In this document: positions 21,233-30,920 of the stretch, one piece after another | How the letters are laid out: each line of letters begins with the position of its first letter | How positions within the stretch are numbered: the stretch's first letter is position 1 | Source of the DNA: Rhizoclosmatium globosum | Lineage: Eukaryota > Chytridiomycota > Chytridiomycetes > Chytridiales > Chytriomycetaceae | NCBI GenBank assembly: GCA_002104985.1 | Contig: MCGO01000088.1 | Span: forward strand, 62,001-126,000 | Direction of reading: 5' to 3' | DNA: 64,000 nt | Notes under the pieces: model-generated | The model's input: only the letters and a program-made list of their open reading frames with translations | What the model was told of the DNA's origin: nothing | Databases searched by the model: none | Translations under genes and position numbers: made by a program

Positions 21233-21818
21233 TGATTGAGTATGGAATATGTGATCTGCCCGAAACAAAGGGTAAGTACCGATCATTATCTTTAGACGCC
21301 AAACACAAGCTACATACATCAATAGATGGCAGGGATCCAAACAAAGTTCTAGCTCTAGTTCTAGTTCTGGTTGATAGGTACTTTGTTGGACCAGTCTTCT
21401 CTTCGAATTTTCACCAAAGACAAATCCGTACGTGACCCACCCACCACCGGCCATCCCTGCATCATCAAACATCAGATTCATCAGACAAGTCGATCATCAG
21501 AGTGACGCTATCGTATTGGATTAGGTGGATGTACTGAAAGGAGACTGTGATGGACATCGATCGAGTGTGAAGGAGATGCCATGTTTTTGGCACAAGAACC
21601 TGGCGCTCTCTGTGCACCTACTCGAGATGGAGAAACACGGCTGGAGAATGGCAGATCGAATATTGGTTTTTTCGGAGAATTGAAGGACTGAGGGAGGTGG
21701 AAAGGCTGAAGGAGTGACCTGGAAACACCTCAGCAACGAACCTCGATCAAACACACTCTCTCGAATCCCACTATCGCAACCACCTAAACTCTCCTAATTC
21801 CTTCATCCAAAACAGGAA

Positions 21819-22667
21819 ATGAGCCGTCTCCACGAGTACCAAGTCATTGGACGCAAGATCCCAACTGAGAGAGACCCAGTCCCAAAGTTGTACCGTATGC
21901 GCCTCTTTGCTCCAAACGAGGTTATTATCTATTCCTTTTCCTGCCTTTGCTCGAATACTGCCGCTTGCGTCAGCTTCCCCTTTCCCTCAAAAAACCATCA
22001 ACGAAAAGCGCTGTGTTACGATGACCAAACATTTCAGACCTGTTCCGAATCAACGCATGTTGGATAAACAAATGATTGCCTATAAAAACTGAACACACGC
22101 TCCTCTTTCTCTCCCTCTCTTCTTCCCTTCCAAACATCTCTTATTCCTCAAAACTAACCACAAATTCACCATCAGGTCGTTGCCAAGTCTAGATACTGGT
22201 ACTTCTTGAAGAAGGTCGACAAGGTCAAGAAGGCCGCCGGTGAGATTGTTGCCGTCAACGAGATCTTCGAGAAGCACCCAAAGAGCGTCAAGAACTTTGG
22301 AATCTGGCTCCGTTACGACTCCCGCTCTGGTACCCACAACATGTACAAGGAGTACAGAGAGCTCACCCGTTCTGACGCTGTTGCTGCTTGCTGTAAGTCA
22401 TCTTTTTGAATTATAACACGAAAAAAACGATTTCTAAACGATTTATGAACATAAATAGACCAGGACATGGCTGCTCGTCACCGTGCCCGTTTCACCAACA
22501 TCCACATCATCAAGGTCGCCACCGTCAAGACCGCCGATGTCCGTCGTCCATACATCACCCAGGTCATCCAGCCAAAGCTCAAGTTCCCAATCGCCCACAA
22601 CCGCCAGCGTATCTCCAACAAGACTTACCGCAGCACCTTCATTGCCAACCGTCCATCTACCATCTAA
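21819..22667 (+). CDS. RPL20: 60S ribosomal protein eL20 (RPL18A type)
   Basis: Large-subunit protein near the central protuberance. Exons 21819-21920, 22176-22392 and 22459-22667. Conserved blocks: [74 protein letters not shown] and [18 protein letters not shown], ending ANRPSTI. No frame disruption. The sequence just before the ATG (AACAGGAAATG) resembles a splice acceptor, so a 5' UTR intron is likely, as is common in ribosomal protein genes. It sits inside the zinc-finger array, which shows the array is interleaved with housekeeping genes. Confidence 0.96.
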
Positions 22668-22855
22668 ATTTCTTGATTTGGTTTATGGCTTTGTGGGCTT
22701 TGTTTTGTTGAGAGGGTTTTTGAGTTTACGGATCTTTTAATTCCACTGTGGATTACATAAAGCTCAATATATAAGGAAACTTTTTCTTGTAACTTTATGA
22801 CTGTACTACTGGAAAGTAGGGAACGTGAATCTTCGATTGTGGTCCTTTACTTCGA

Positions 22856-23557
22856 TTACTGTGATGCGTTTCTTTCCATCTTCCACCTGTCATTCAGAAC
22901 GAGATTCTCTGAATGCATCCATGCACAATTCAGTATCAATTTCTTCGCCATTTCCAGATGTCCATCCACACGAACATGCGTCTGCAAATGGTCTGCCATA
23001 TTCGACGTCCAACTCGACGAAGGAATCTCTTTCAAACAATCCTTGACAGGACATTTCACGCGTTTCGTTGAAGATGTAGGCGGTCTTAAGAGGTTCCGAT
23101 AACATATGGAACCACAGTGTCTGATTAAGTCTGACCGGCTGCATCGACCTGAGAAGGATTCAAAACAGTTTGGGCAAACAACTGTTACGGATTTCTTGGT
23201 TGAAGACTTGGGTTGTGGTATGAATATTTTCGTAGAGTATGAGGCTGAATGTGGTCTAGGATGGGGTGATGTGGAGGGACGGGGTAGTAACGGTTGTGGT
23301 GAAGATGAAATGGGATTGTGTGAGAGTTGTGGTATTTCTGTGTGGGTCGTGGAAGATGTGGTAGAGAGGACAGGATGCTCAAGGTCAAATACAGGGTTCT
23401 CTGGTGTGGGAGGCAGGGATGAGGCAAGGTTTGCGAGGGATTCATGGGTGGTACTGTGTGAGGGTTCCAAATCAAAGGCGTGGGACCTGGGTTCCGGTCC
23501 GTCGTAGATTAGAGTTTCTAGTAGAGCGTGGGCACAAACTGATGTTGAGGAGGTCAT
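22856..23557 (-). CDS. Zinc-finger protein Z3, with decayed third finger
   Basis: Paralogue of Z4 (23756-24523). N-terminal signature ALLETLIYDGPEPRSHAFDL, Pro/Ser-rich middle, then KSVTVVCPNCFESFSG with the C-x2-C-x15-H-C-x3-C-Y finger, and a second finger CPVKDCLKEIPSSSWTSNMA ending DHLQTH. After this the Z4 finger C-x4-C-x12 (CSVDGCRKMFVQKKS) is replaced by VRVDGHLEMAKKL: about nine residues are missing and both finger cysteines are lost, though VDG and a spaced C..MH remain. So two good fingers survive and the third is degenerate. Start is the ATG at 23557. Confidence 0.75.
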   Translation of the reverse strand: MTSSTSVCAHALLETLIYDGPEPRSHAFDLEPSHSTTHESLANLASSLPPTPENPVFDLEHPVLSTTSSTTHTEIPQLSHNPISSSPQPLLPRPSTSPHPRPHSASYSTKIFIPQPKSSTKKSVTVVCPNCFESFSGRCSRSDLIRHCGSICYRNLLRPPTSSTKRVKCPVKDCLKEIPSSSWTSNMADHLQTHVRVDGHLEMAKKLILNCAWMHSENLVLNDRWKMERNASQ

Positions 23558-23755
23558 CACTTGTCTAAGCGTTCAGCAGTTGTTTTTATCGTCAAGGTTG
23601 GTTCATTTTGTCAAGGCAACAAAAATTCCCTTGGGCTTGTGCCAATGCCATATTGCTCGCCGATGACTAATTCACAGTTATACTCTGGCATAGCAAATAA
23701 TAAATAGGTTCCTTATTTTCGTCCAGCTACAAGTGAAACAGTGATGTTTGCGAAT

Positions 23756-24523
23756 TTATTGACACAGACTACCAATATCCTCCTCCAAACCAACACCACC
23801 GCTGTCTTTATTCTTCCTCATTAGGTTTTTCTCACAATGCATCCGTTCACATCTTAGCATTGATTTCTTCTGCACAAACATCTTCCGACATCCATCCACA
23901 GAACACACATACGCAGCCTCACGTTCCGGAACATGTGTCTGTAAGTGGTCCGCCATGTTAGATGTCCAACTCGTCCATGGAACCTGCTTCGAACAATCCT
24001 TGACAGGACATTTCACGCGTTTCGTTGAGGACGTAGGAGGGATTAAGAGGTTGTGGTAGCATGTGGAGCCGCAGTGTTTGATTAAGTCTGACCGGCTGAA
24101 TCGGCCTGTGAAGGGTTCGGAGCAGTTTGGGCAAACGACTGTAACGGATTTGTTGGCTGATGACTTGGGTTGTGGGATAAATATTTTGGTAGAGTATGCG
24201 GTTCGTATTTCTTTTGGACGTGAGGAAGTGGGGGCATTGGGTGGTAACGGTGGTGGTGAGGGTGTGTGGAGGTTTCGGTGAAGAGTTGGGGGAGTTTGCG
24301 GTAGCATCGTCGGTGTAGAAAGGTTGAAGAGAGGCGAAAGATCTAGATCCAGGAAGATGGGCGAAGGTGTGAAATACAGGGACTTGGTGGGCGTTTCGAA
24401 GAGATTATGGTTGGGATTGTTTGGGGATTCTAAATCAAAGGCGTGGGACTTGGGTTCCGGCCCATCGTAGATTAACTTTTGGAGTAGAGTGTGAGCGCAG
24501 ATAGTGTCGCTGATGATGTCCAT
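23756..24523 (-). CDS. Zinc-finger protein Z4
   Basis: Intact paralogue of Z3, probably from tandem duplication. Starts MDIISDTICAHTLLQKLIYD followed by GPEPKSHAFDLE. A disordered Pro-rich stretch leads to conserved AYSTKIFIPQPKSSANKSVT. Finger 1: CPNCSEPFTGRFSRSDLIKH followed by CGSTCY (C-x2-C-x15-H-x4-C). Finger 2: CPVKDCSKQVPWTSWTSNMA followed by DHLQTH (C-x4-C-x15-H-x3-H). Finger 3: CSVDGCRKMFVQKKSMLRCE followed by RMH. ATG at 24523 was chosen as the first in-frame ATG; the foldback element at 24567-24768 begins 43 bp upstream, so it lies in this gene's promoter or 5' leader. Confidence 0.8.
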   Translation of the reverse strand: MDIISDTICAHTLLQKLIYDGPEPKSHAFDLESPNNPNHNLFETPTKSLYFTPSPIFLDLDLSPLFNLSTPTMLPQTPPTLHRNLHTPSPPPLPPNAPTSSRPKEIRTAYSTKIFIPQPKSSANKSVTVVCPNCSEPFTGRFSRSDLIKHCGSTCYHNLLIPPTSSTKRVKCPVKDCSKQVPWTSWTSNMADHLQTHVPEREAAYVCSVDGCRKMFVQKKSMLRCERMHCEKNLMRKNKDSGGVGLEEDIGSLCQ

Positions 24524-24566
24524 TGGGGTTCTTCTTTTGTCGTTCAACTGAAGCACTTACACCGCT

Positions 24567-24768
24567 AACCCTGTTCTGCAGGAGTTCTGGTGGAACTCTG
24601 TCGGAATTCTGTCGAAAAATCCGGCTGGAATTCCGACTGGTTACACCACAGAGTTCCCACAGAAGGTTATCTGCCGGAATTTCAACAGAGCTGCTCTGTC
24701 GGAATTCCGTAGAAAACTCTGTTGGATTTCTTCCAGACTCTTCCACAGAATCCCTACAGAGCAGGGTT
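24567..24768. mobile_element. Foldback/MITE-like element with terminal inverted repeats and 4-bp target duplication
   Basis: About 202 bp bounded by AACCCTGTTCTGC (24567-24579) and ACAGAGCAGGGTT (24756-24768), inverted repeats matching at 11 of 13 positions. Both ends are flanked by the direct repeat CGCT (24563-24566 and 24769-24772), as expected of a target-site duplication. The interior is made of many short palindromic GGAATTCC/GAATTC and CTGTCGGAA units, so it can fold on itself. It has no coding capacity. The transposase family is not known to me. Confidence 0.7.
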
Positions 24769-25547
24769 CGCTTCAGTTCCCCGTCTCTTATTTTGGGAGG
24801 CAGCCACATGACAAAACGATGGAAATGATTTGTATTGGTTATATTATTTATTTCAAGAACCGAATGAAATCAAAGATTAGAGCAGTTTCAGAGTTAACTT
24901 ACCACACCAAAGTCAACTGGAATTTGGCCACTCGGAAAATAAACCAGAGGCATCAACCAAGAACTTGAAATCGACAGTCATCCATACACGGAAGACAAAG
25001 GTACACCCCTCCCCTCCTCTTACGCTCACCTTTTAGTCTCCAACCTCGTCCAATTCGACAACTTCTCCATGTGAAGCATTTGACCGGTTTCAGCACATGC
25101 GAACATGGGTAGCACCTGGTTCGTCGAGTGTGTTGTTGTACGAATCCGACGATGTCCAAATTTGGCGACGCCAAGTGATTAAAAGTGTTGTTCAAACGAG
25201 TTAAACTGGCACCAAGTCTCCAGTTTCAGGGCAACGGCCTTCAAAGGAATCTGTTCGGCTGTCAGCGAGAATGTCCATGCAGGCGTCAACTTCTGCTCGA
25301 TGTACACTGACAAAGGCCCTTCTCCTACTTCGCAACCTCAAAGAAAGTGAACGGAACGGTAAAGATTGAACTTCGATGTTATATCTAAAAGCTCGATAAG
25401 ACACATAACTGCACAACTTTTACTAGCTTACTTAATAAACAAGTACTGATCCAATAATCGAGCGCGACTTTACTTGTCAACTGCGAAGGAGTGGACTAAG
25501 ATGTTGAGCAACGAGAAAGTGAAAGGGAGGAAGTACCTGACTTGTAC

Positions 25548-25583
25548 TAGAACGTAATTGCAGCGTAGAACGTAATTGCAGCG
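25548..25583. repeat. Exact 18-bp tandem duplication
   Basis: TAGAACGTAATTGCAGCG occurs twice back to back, at 25548-25565 and 25566-25583. Confidence 0.9.
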
Positions 25584-26004
25584 TCGCTTCGAGACATTTC
25601 ATACTTTTCAGTTGTAACTGGTCCTAACTTAGTTTTAGCATTGAATCCGACCAACAGCGTGGTATGGACTGAAGTACTCACCCGTCGCAGAGCGACCATT
25701 GTTTGGAACAAGCGGCTTTCGAGACAATACACAAGGAGCGGACGTGAATTCTGGAGGGAAAACGAGGTGAGTTGAGTTTACAGTGTGGACTTAAGTCACC
25801 CCCGTAACACTTGAAACCCAAAGGGGAGTCCTATAGTGTGTCAATAGCAGCTTGTTTGAGGGGTTAGCGCATTATTGGACACAGGAAATAGGTTTCTGTT
25901 GTCGACTTGCAATTGAATGTGCCAGCATTACTCATCAATCCTTGACTCTGTTGGTATGGATTGGGAGAGATATGCTTAATCAAGACGCAAATCGATGAGA
26001 GAGA

Positions 26005-26041
26005 GTGTGTGTGCGTGTGCGTGTGTGTGCGTGTGGGTGTG
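26005..26041. repeat. GT/GC-interrupted dinucleotide microsatellite
   Basis: A run of GTGTGTGTGCGTGTGC type lying in non-coding sequence. It can be expected to vary in length among isolates. Confidence 0.85.
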
Positions 26042-26485
26042 AGAGACGAGGGAAAGAACTTGAGCTTGTTGTTGTCTTGATTTCGAAGTTATTTCAAAGG
26101 AGGTCTATCATTATCCTGCGCTTTTATTGTACTATTCTATACTTATTTGGCAATGAACAGTTGCGGAGGAAGGTCGCGAAGTCGGAAGTTAGATCGCCAG
26201 CAGGGACAGCTCGCATACAATCGATCACACAAGGTCACCAGTTGTAAATGGTGTCTTCGGTTTGGATGAGTTTTAATATATATACATAATCGAATATCAG
26301 TATAAATTGTAATATTGAACAGAGCGCGTGGCTGGAGTTCTAATGTTTCTTTCCTTAGTTTTGTGGATCCAAATTTAAACATGTCCTGTGTGGTGAGGAA
26401 TACTTCCTTTGGTAACACTTGGGGCACTGTGCAAGAAGCTCTGGGTTCAAACTCCCGTCTCGAATTATTTTAAGAGGGATGGATT

Positions 26486-26690
26486 TAACCCTAATCTGTT
26501 GATACTCTGTCGGAACTTCTCACAGAATATCCCACGGAACGTTCTGTAGAAAACAATGTCACAAATTCCCACGGCAATTCCCACCTGACAGATGTTCCGT
26601 GGGAACTATGTGATAATTTCCGACAGTGTTCCAACAGAACACGTGCTCTGTGGGAATTCCGTTGCAAATATGGTGTAGGGGTGTAACTGA
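26486..26690. repeat. Diverged relative of the foldback element at 24567
   Basis: Starts TAACCCTAATCTGTTGA and contains the same kinds of units: CTCTGTCGGAA, CTGTAGAAAAC and GGGAATTCCG, plus a strong internal palindrome around TTCCGTGGGAA. No clear terminal inverted repeat or target duplication remains at the right end. Relationship to the element at 24567 is inferred from shared units, not from an alignment. Confidence 0.45.
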
Positions 26691-26898
26691 TTGAGCTCGG
26701 CTGAAAATTTTGTCTTTGCGGACAAGCCGCGAAACACTGATTGAAACCTCCACCACTCGTTGCTTGATTCCGATGAACACTGATTTAACAGCTTCGACCA
26801 TTGACGAATGCAAAGGTGATGAACTAGCGAAGAAAAACAAGGTATTGTACGAAGGATATATTACGAACAAATATCATTACTCTGAATGGAGAATACTT

Positions 26899-27621
26899 TT
26901 AAAGATGAGTCTTACGATGCTTCTCTCGCTCATATCGTTTCTTGAACACAGAGGGGCATCGTGAACAAGGAAACACACCACCCTCATGCACAGTCATACA
27001 GTCCTTCGCCAGGTTCTTTCTCCGAAATACCTTCCCACATCCATCACATTGAAATCCTCGTACTCGCGTCTCATCATGTATTTGCATATGATCTGCCATG
27101 TTTGTTCGCCAGTTGCTTAACCCAACAGCCCTTGTGCATCCGTCGACAGGGCATTGGATATGGGTGTCACTGGCGGCTACTTTGCTGAATTCGAGCCAGT
27201 AGCAGATTGATTCGCAGTGGTTAATTAGGAGTTGTCGCCGGGTTGAGCCGGTGAAGGTTGTTTTGCAACAGGGACAGCGGACAGTATCAAGAGAGGGTCT
27301 TGAGGAAGGAGTTGGAGAGGAAGGGGAGGGTGGTCTCTGTTGCTGATCAATTGTTTCTGGTAGTAGCTGAGTAGGAAGTGTTGGGAGGAACCATGGTTCA
27401 GCGTTGAAGACAGTGGGTGGTAAACTCAACAGATCCATTACATCAGAAGAGAAAGGATCTGGAAGAATGCTCGCATAGTTGATAGACACATTCAACCAGG
27501 GGTTTGGTGCGAGACATAGTTGTGGCTCAAAGCAGCATTGCAATTCGAAATTTGAGATTGGACTCCCAAACATAGTTGAAGCATCGGAGGCCGTGTTGTA
27601 ATTATCGCTTTGGTTATACAT
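26899..27621 (-). CDS. Zinc-finger protein Z5
   Basis: Single-exon 240-residue protein from ATG 27621 to TAA at 26899. Hydrophobic/acidic N-terminal half (VMDLLSLPPTVF), then four fingers: CPCCKTTFTGSTRRQLLINH plus CESICY (the HC-x3-CY type); CPVDGCTRAVGLSNWRTNMA plus DHMQIH (C-x4-C-x15-H-x3-H with the W-x2-N-M signature); CDGCGKVFRRKNLAKDCMTV plus H; and a final CSRCPSVFKKRYEREKHRKT plus H, which is canonical. The frame is intact. It shares finger order with Z4, Z6 and Z7. It diverges from Z6, with 27622-28305 as common promoter region. Confidence 0.85.
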   Translation of the reverse strand: MYNQSDNYNTASDASTMFGSPISNFELQCCFEPQLCLAPNPWLNVSINYASILPDPFSSDVMDLLSLPPTVFNAEPWFLPTLPTQLLPETIDQQQRPPSPSSPTPSSRPSLDTVRCPCCKTTFTGSTRRQLLINHCESICYWLEFSKVAASDTHIQCPVDGCTRAVGLSNWRTNMADHMQIHDETRVRGFQCDGCGKVFRRKNLAKDCMTVHEGGVFPCSRCPSVFKKRYEREKHRKTHL

Positions 27622-27716
27622 TTTGGTTTTGCGGATAAAGTGACTGAGAATCCTCCTGTTTTTATATCGCAGTCATTGTTCTGCCGGAGCCGGCGAATGT
27701 TTGAACAAGAAGGAGG

Positions 27717-27935
27717 ATCCGCGGAGGGCAAAAAATTGTGGAGATCGCACGAAAAAGTCTACTGGTTTCCACACGATATACCCAAACTTGAACGCAGAAA
27801 CGGAATGGAACGGAATTGTTGTGGTGCGTAAGCAATCAGATGCAACTAGTCTTGATATAGCGAAATATTCTCTTCCGGGCTTGGTCGTCACATCCCGAGA
27901 GGAATATCCGCGGAGGGCAAAAAATTGTGGAGATC
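27717..27935. repeat. Pair of identical 30-bp direct repeats between Z5 and Z6
   Basis: The same 30 bases, starting ATCCGCGGAGGG and ending TGTGGAGATC, occur at 27717-27746 and 27906-27935, a spacing of 189 bp, in the divergent promoter region. The sequence between is unique as far as I can see. Confidence 0.9.
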
Positions 27936-28305
27936 AAGAGATGGCATGCAACAGATGATTGCATACTTTTCTCCAGTTTAAACAACAATGATATGAATGA
28001 AATCTAAAATCCTCTAAAAGAAGAAGCCGAAGAAGCGGTCGTGAGGTAACGTGAATTTGGAGTTCAATGTAAGCTTATTAATACAAATGAAAGAAATTTG
28101 GTTGTGTTTTGTTTCATCCGTTTTGTTTCACATTCGCCTTTCATCGCTGTTTCATATCAAAGTTGTTAGCCATATCATTCTCCAATAAAATTTTCGACGG
28201 CGAAACCTCCGCGCTTTGCCAAACTCGATCGATCCCTTCTGAGCATAGAAAAACCCTGAAAGTGTCGCTGCCTGAGAAACTTTCACCAAACCATTCGAAA
28301 TTGGC

Positions 28306-29104
28306 ATGACCGTCATTGAAACTATCCCTGCAGAAGATCTACTTCCAACATTTGCCTACGACGGGCCCGAGACACTACAGCTGTTGACAGTGGAAGACTT
28401 CCAGCTCTCTATAACTTCAACCCACTTCGAGAGCTACATGCCGCCGCTATCGATTGTACCATTGTTGGACTACCCTCTGCCAGACTATCTCTTTTCACCT
28501 GCTTCGTCTGCAACTCCAGCTCCAGCTTCTCCTAATTCGTTCATGGCGTCACCCATGTCCCAGGGAACTGAAGATCTGGCTCCCTCGCCGCCACCAGCCT
28601 CCTTGGTCCAGCCCGCCTAAAAAGAACTGCAAAAGTCAAGCGCCCTGCTAAACGTAGCCCAACCCCTTCACAACATCAACAACACATAAATCAAGCCCGT
28701 TGCCCCAAATGTCACCTTTCTTTCACTGGAAAACGATACCGCTCCGATCTCATCAATCACTGCCTTGATAGCTGCTACAAAGAGACGCTGATTGTCGTCA
28801 AGACAGCTTTAACAGTTAAATGCCCTATCCCCGAATGCTCAAGACACATTTCGTATGGCAACTGGAAGTCCAATATGTGCGATCACTTGGAAACGCATGA
28901 TCCAGAAAGGCAGTCCATTTTCAGGTGTGCGTTTGAAGGCTGCAACAAGGTGTACATGCGCAAGAATTCGGCCATCGATTGTCAACGGAAACACGAGGGG
29001 TACAAATTCAAGTGTGAAAAGTGTGGGAAGTCGTTCGTGATAGATATATGCGCGAGAAGCATAGAATCGCAGGATCCAAAGGTCAAGAATGCGTGGGACA
29101 GTAG
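28306..29104 (+). CDS. Zinc-finger protein Z6, with two apparent frameshifts
   Basis: Starts MTVIETIPAEDLLPTFAYDG followed by PET, carrying the array's N-terminal motif. Disordered Pro/Ser region to about 28615, where the frame changes; the shift fits one C missing from a C run. Basic stretch KRTAKVKRPAKRS, then fingers CPKCHLSFTGKRYRSDLINH plus CLDSCY; CPIPECSRHISYGNWKSNMC plus DHLETH; CAFEGCNKVYMRKNSAIDCQ plus RKH; and CEKCGKSF. A second shift near 29036 (one T missing) restores RDRYMREKHR, matching the last finger of Z5 and Z7, with stop TAG at 29102. All four fingers match Z7 in order. Confidence 0.76.
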
Positions 29105-29293
29105 AAATGTGTCCATTATTTAATATTATACATATATAAAAGAATTCGTTTAATAAATTTCGTTGAGAGTAAATCCTTCTTCGTTTGCTCTCAATTGGTT
29201 ACATTTTGCAGGTTAGGCATTCCATCCAACGGAACTCATTTATCACAGCAAAAGGCAATTTTATTCTCATAAATGAACTGCAAATGGGTATAA

Positions 29294-30132
29294 TCATACA
29301 TCATTCTCAACCACAGGAACACACTCATCTGGACACTTCTTTGCCACAAGGCGATGCTTCTCACGCTCATTTCGATCGCCAAACCCTTTCTTACAGGTCT
29401 CGCACTGGAACTTGTCTCCTTGATGCTTACGTACGCAGTCCTTCACGGAGTTTTCACGCATGTACGATTTCCCACACCCTTCGTATGTGCAGTGGTAGAC
29501 AAGAGTGCGCTCGGTATCGTGGGTTTGGAGGTGATCGCTCATGTTGGATTTCCAATTGTGGGCTTTGATTTTCCTTGTGCAGTTGGTGATAGGACATTGG
29601 ATAAACTCCATTGGGGTATAGGGAGACACGACTAAGATGCCAAAGTAGCACACGTTCATGCAGTGATTCACGAGTTCGGAGCGGTATTTCTTGCCGGTAA
29701 AGATCTTCTTGCAGTGCGGACACCGGCTTGGGGTCTTTGTGAGGGAAATGGGGAAGGAGAGGGCATCGAAGTTGATCTACTTGACGATCCTCTTGTTGCG
29801 CAACGCGAGTTGGTTGCCTTGGACTTGTAAGAGTTGGTAAGAGAGGGGTATATTGGAGGATATCTATGGTAGGAGCGGGAGAAGGTAATGAGGAAGGCGA
29901 GGAGGGGAATGAAGGTAAGGGGATCCTGGGCCAAGTATTGAAGCATCAATTGGGGCTACTGCTTGAATCAGAGATGAAGTAAACAGACTGTCTAATTGCT
30001 CATCGATGAAAGAGGTTGGAAGAGGTTGAGGAACTGGTGGTTGATCCAAAAGGAAGTTTAGGAGGTCGTAGTCATTGGTATCAGCTTCTTGCGAGAGGCT
30101 TGTAGGGATGGATCGAATTCCTGTTCAAACAT
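29294..30132 (-). CDS. Zinc-finger protein Z7, with frameshifts in N-terminal half
   Basis: ATG at 30132 (MFEQEFDPS). One shift near 30090 leads to NDYDLLNFLLDQPPVPQPLP, the array's N-terminal motif. Further shifts occur near 29860 and 29730 inside the low-complexity part. The C-terminal half is clean: CPHCKKIFTGKKYRSELVNH plus CMNVCY; CPITNCTRKIKAHNWKSNMS plus DHLQTH; CTYEGCGKSYMRENSVKDCV plus RKH; CETCKKGFGDRNEREKH. It ends VVENDV. It is closest to Z6, facing it tail to tail across 190 bp. Several lesions in the linker against none in the fingers leave open whether this is error or relaxed constraint. Confidence 0.7.
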
Positions 30133-30375
30133 AGTTTTTTGGAGTGATTTTGTTCTGGAGAATTTTGATTCTTGGGATCCTTTTCATTGGCTGAATCGGT
30201 AGAACAACAACACGACGCGGGATTTTTTTGTGAACCCAAAAATTTTTGATCTCCATTTTCTGGGCAAACTGCACATTTCGTTTCTTTGACAGGCATAAAC
30301 GTTCTGTTCTTCTTTCTAATTTCTAGTATCGTGACTATCGCACTAAATATGTACCTTCCTTGTGTGTGGTCATTC

Positions 30376-30540
30376 GCATTCGGTCAAGCCCCGAAAATTG
30401 TGAGACACAGTACCAAAAACAAATTTCTTCCTTATCAATCCAGTCTCCTACATTTTACAGATTGGTTACATCACATTCCTATTCGTGGCTTGGAACTCAA
30501 AAAACTGCAAGTGGCAATTGCATTCGGTCAAGCCCCGAAA
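30376..30540. repeat. 21-bp direct repeat pair
   Basis: GCATTCGGTCAAGCCCCGAA(A) occurs at 30376-30396 and again at 30520-30540, in the same orientation, 144 bp apart, in non-coding sequence upstream of Z7. Confidence 0.9.
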
Positions 30541-30807
30541 GATGAAAGCCAATGCCGATTGCAATTTGTCTGAATGAGCACGTGCCCAAAAAATAATGAA
30601 ATTATCAAAGAGAGTGAAACTAGGGGTAACTACCTGGTATGGCTACTAACGGCAGTCAAGAACACTTCTCAAAATGAGTGATGCTGCTTCCATTCTTTAA
30701 TATAACAACCCCTCTGAGACATTTGAATAAATGAGAGCAGACTATGGTCAATATTGGCTTTGTCGGTACGACAGTTCTTGGACGCGGGCAGAACATCACG
30801 ACTGAAC

Positions 30808-30920
30808 GTCGAACATCAAGTGCGACATCTTGAACCATATCATTTTTTACAATATGGCTTGGATAGTGTGCAGAACATTAGGACTTTTCGTCGAACAGCA
30901 AGTGCGACATCTTGAACCAT
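30808..30920. repeat. Near-identical 31-bp direct repeats, 82 bp apart
   Basis: GTCGAACATCAAGTGCGACA... (30808-30838) and GTCGAACAGCAAGTGCGACA... (30890-30920) differ at one base in 31. Similarity extends upstream (GCAGAACATCACGACT against GCAGAACATTAGGACT), suggesting an old tandem duplication of about 82 bp. Confidence 0.85.

Larger units (their letters stand above)
24773..26898. other. 2.1-kb gene-poor region with simple repeats
   Basis: No convincing gene on either strand; the open frames are short and lack codon bias or motifs. It holds an 18-bp exact tandem duplication, a GT-rich microsatellite and a diverged relative of the foldback element (listed separately). It may act as promoter or spacer between zinc-finger genes Z4 and Z5. 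Confidence 0.5.

Noticed and set aside
24567..24768. CRISPR-like array because of repeated short units
   Set aside because: Units are irregular palindromes without constant spacing, in eukaryotic DNA, bounded by inverted repeats and a target duplication.
24953..25732. Open frames on the minus strand at 24953-25195, 25201-25416 and 25547-25732
   Set aside because: Short, without recognisable motifs or splice support, and starting at non-ATG codons in part. Treated as chance frames in a gene-poor region.
26400..26470. tRNA-like T-loop (GGGTTCAAACTCC) near 26436
   Set aside because: I could not find matching acceptor, D and anticodon arms on either strand, so a tRNA gene is not supported.
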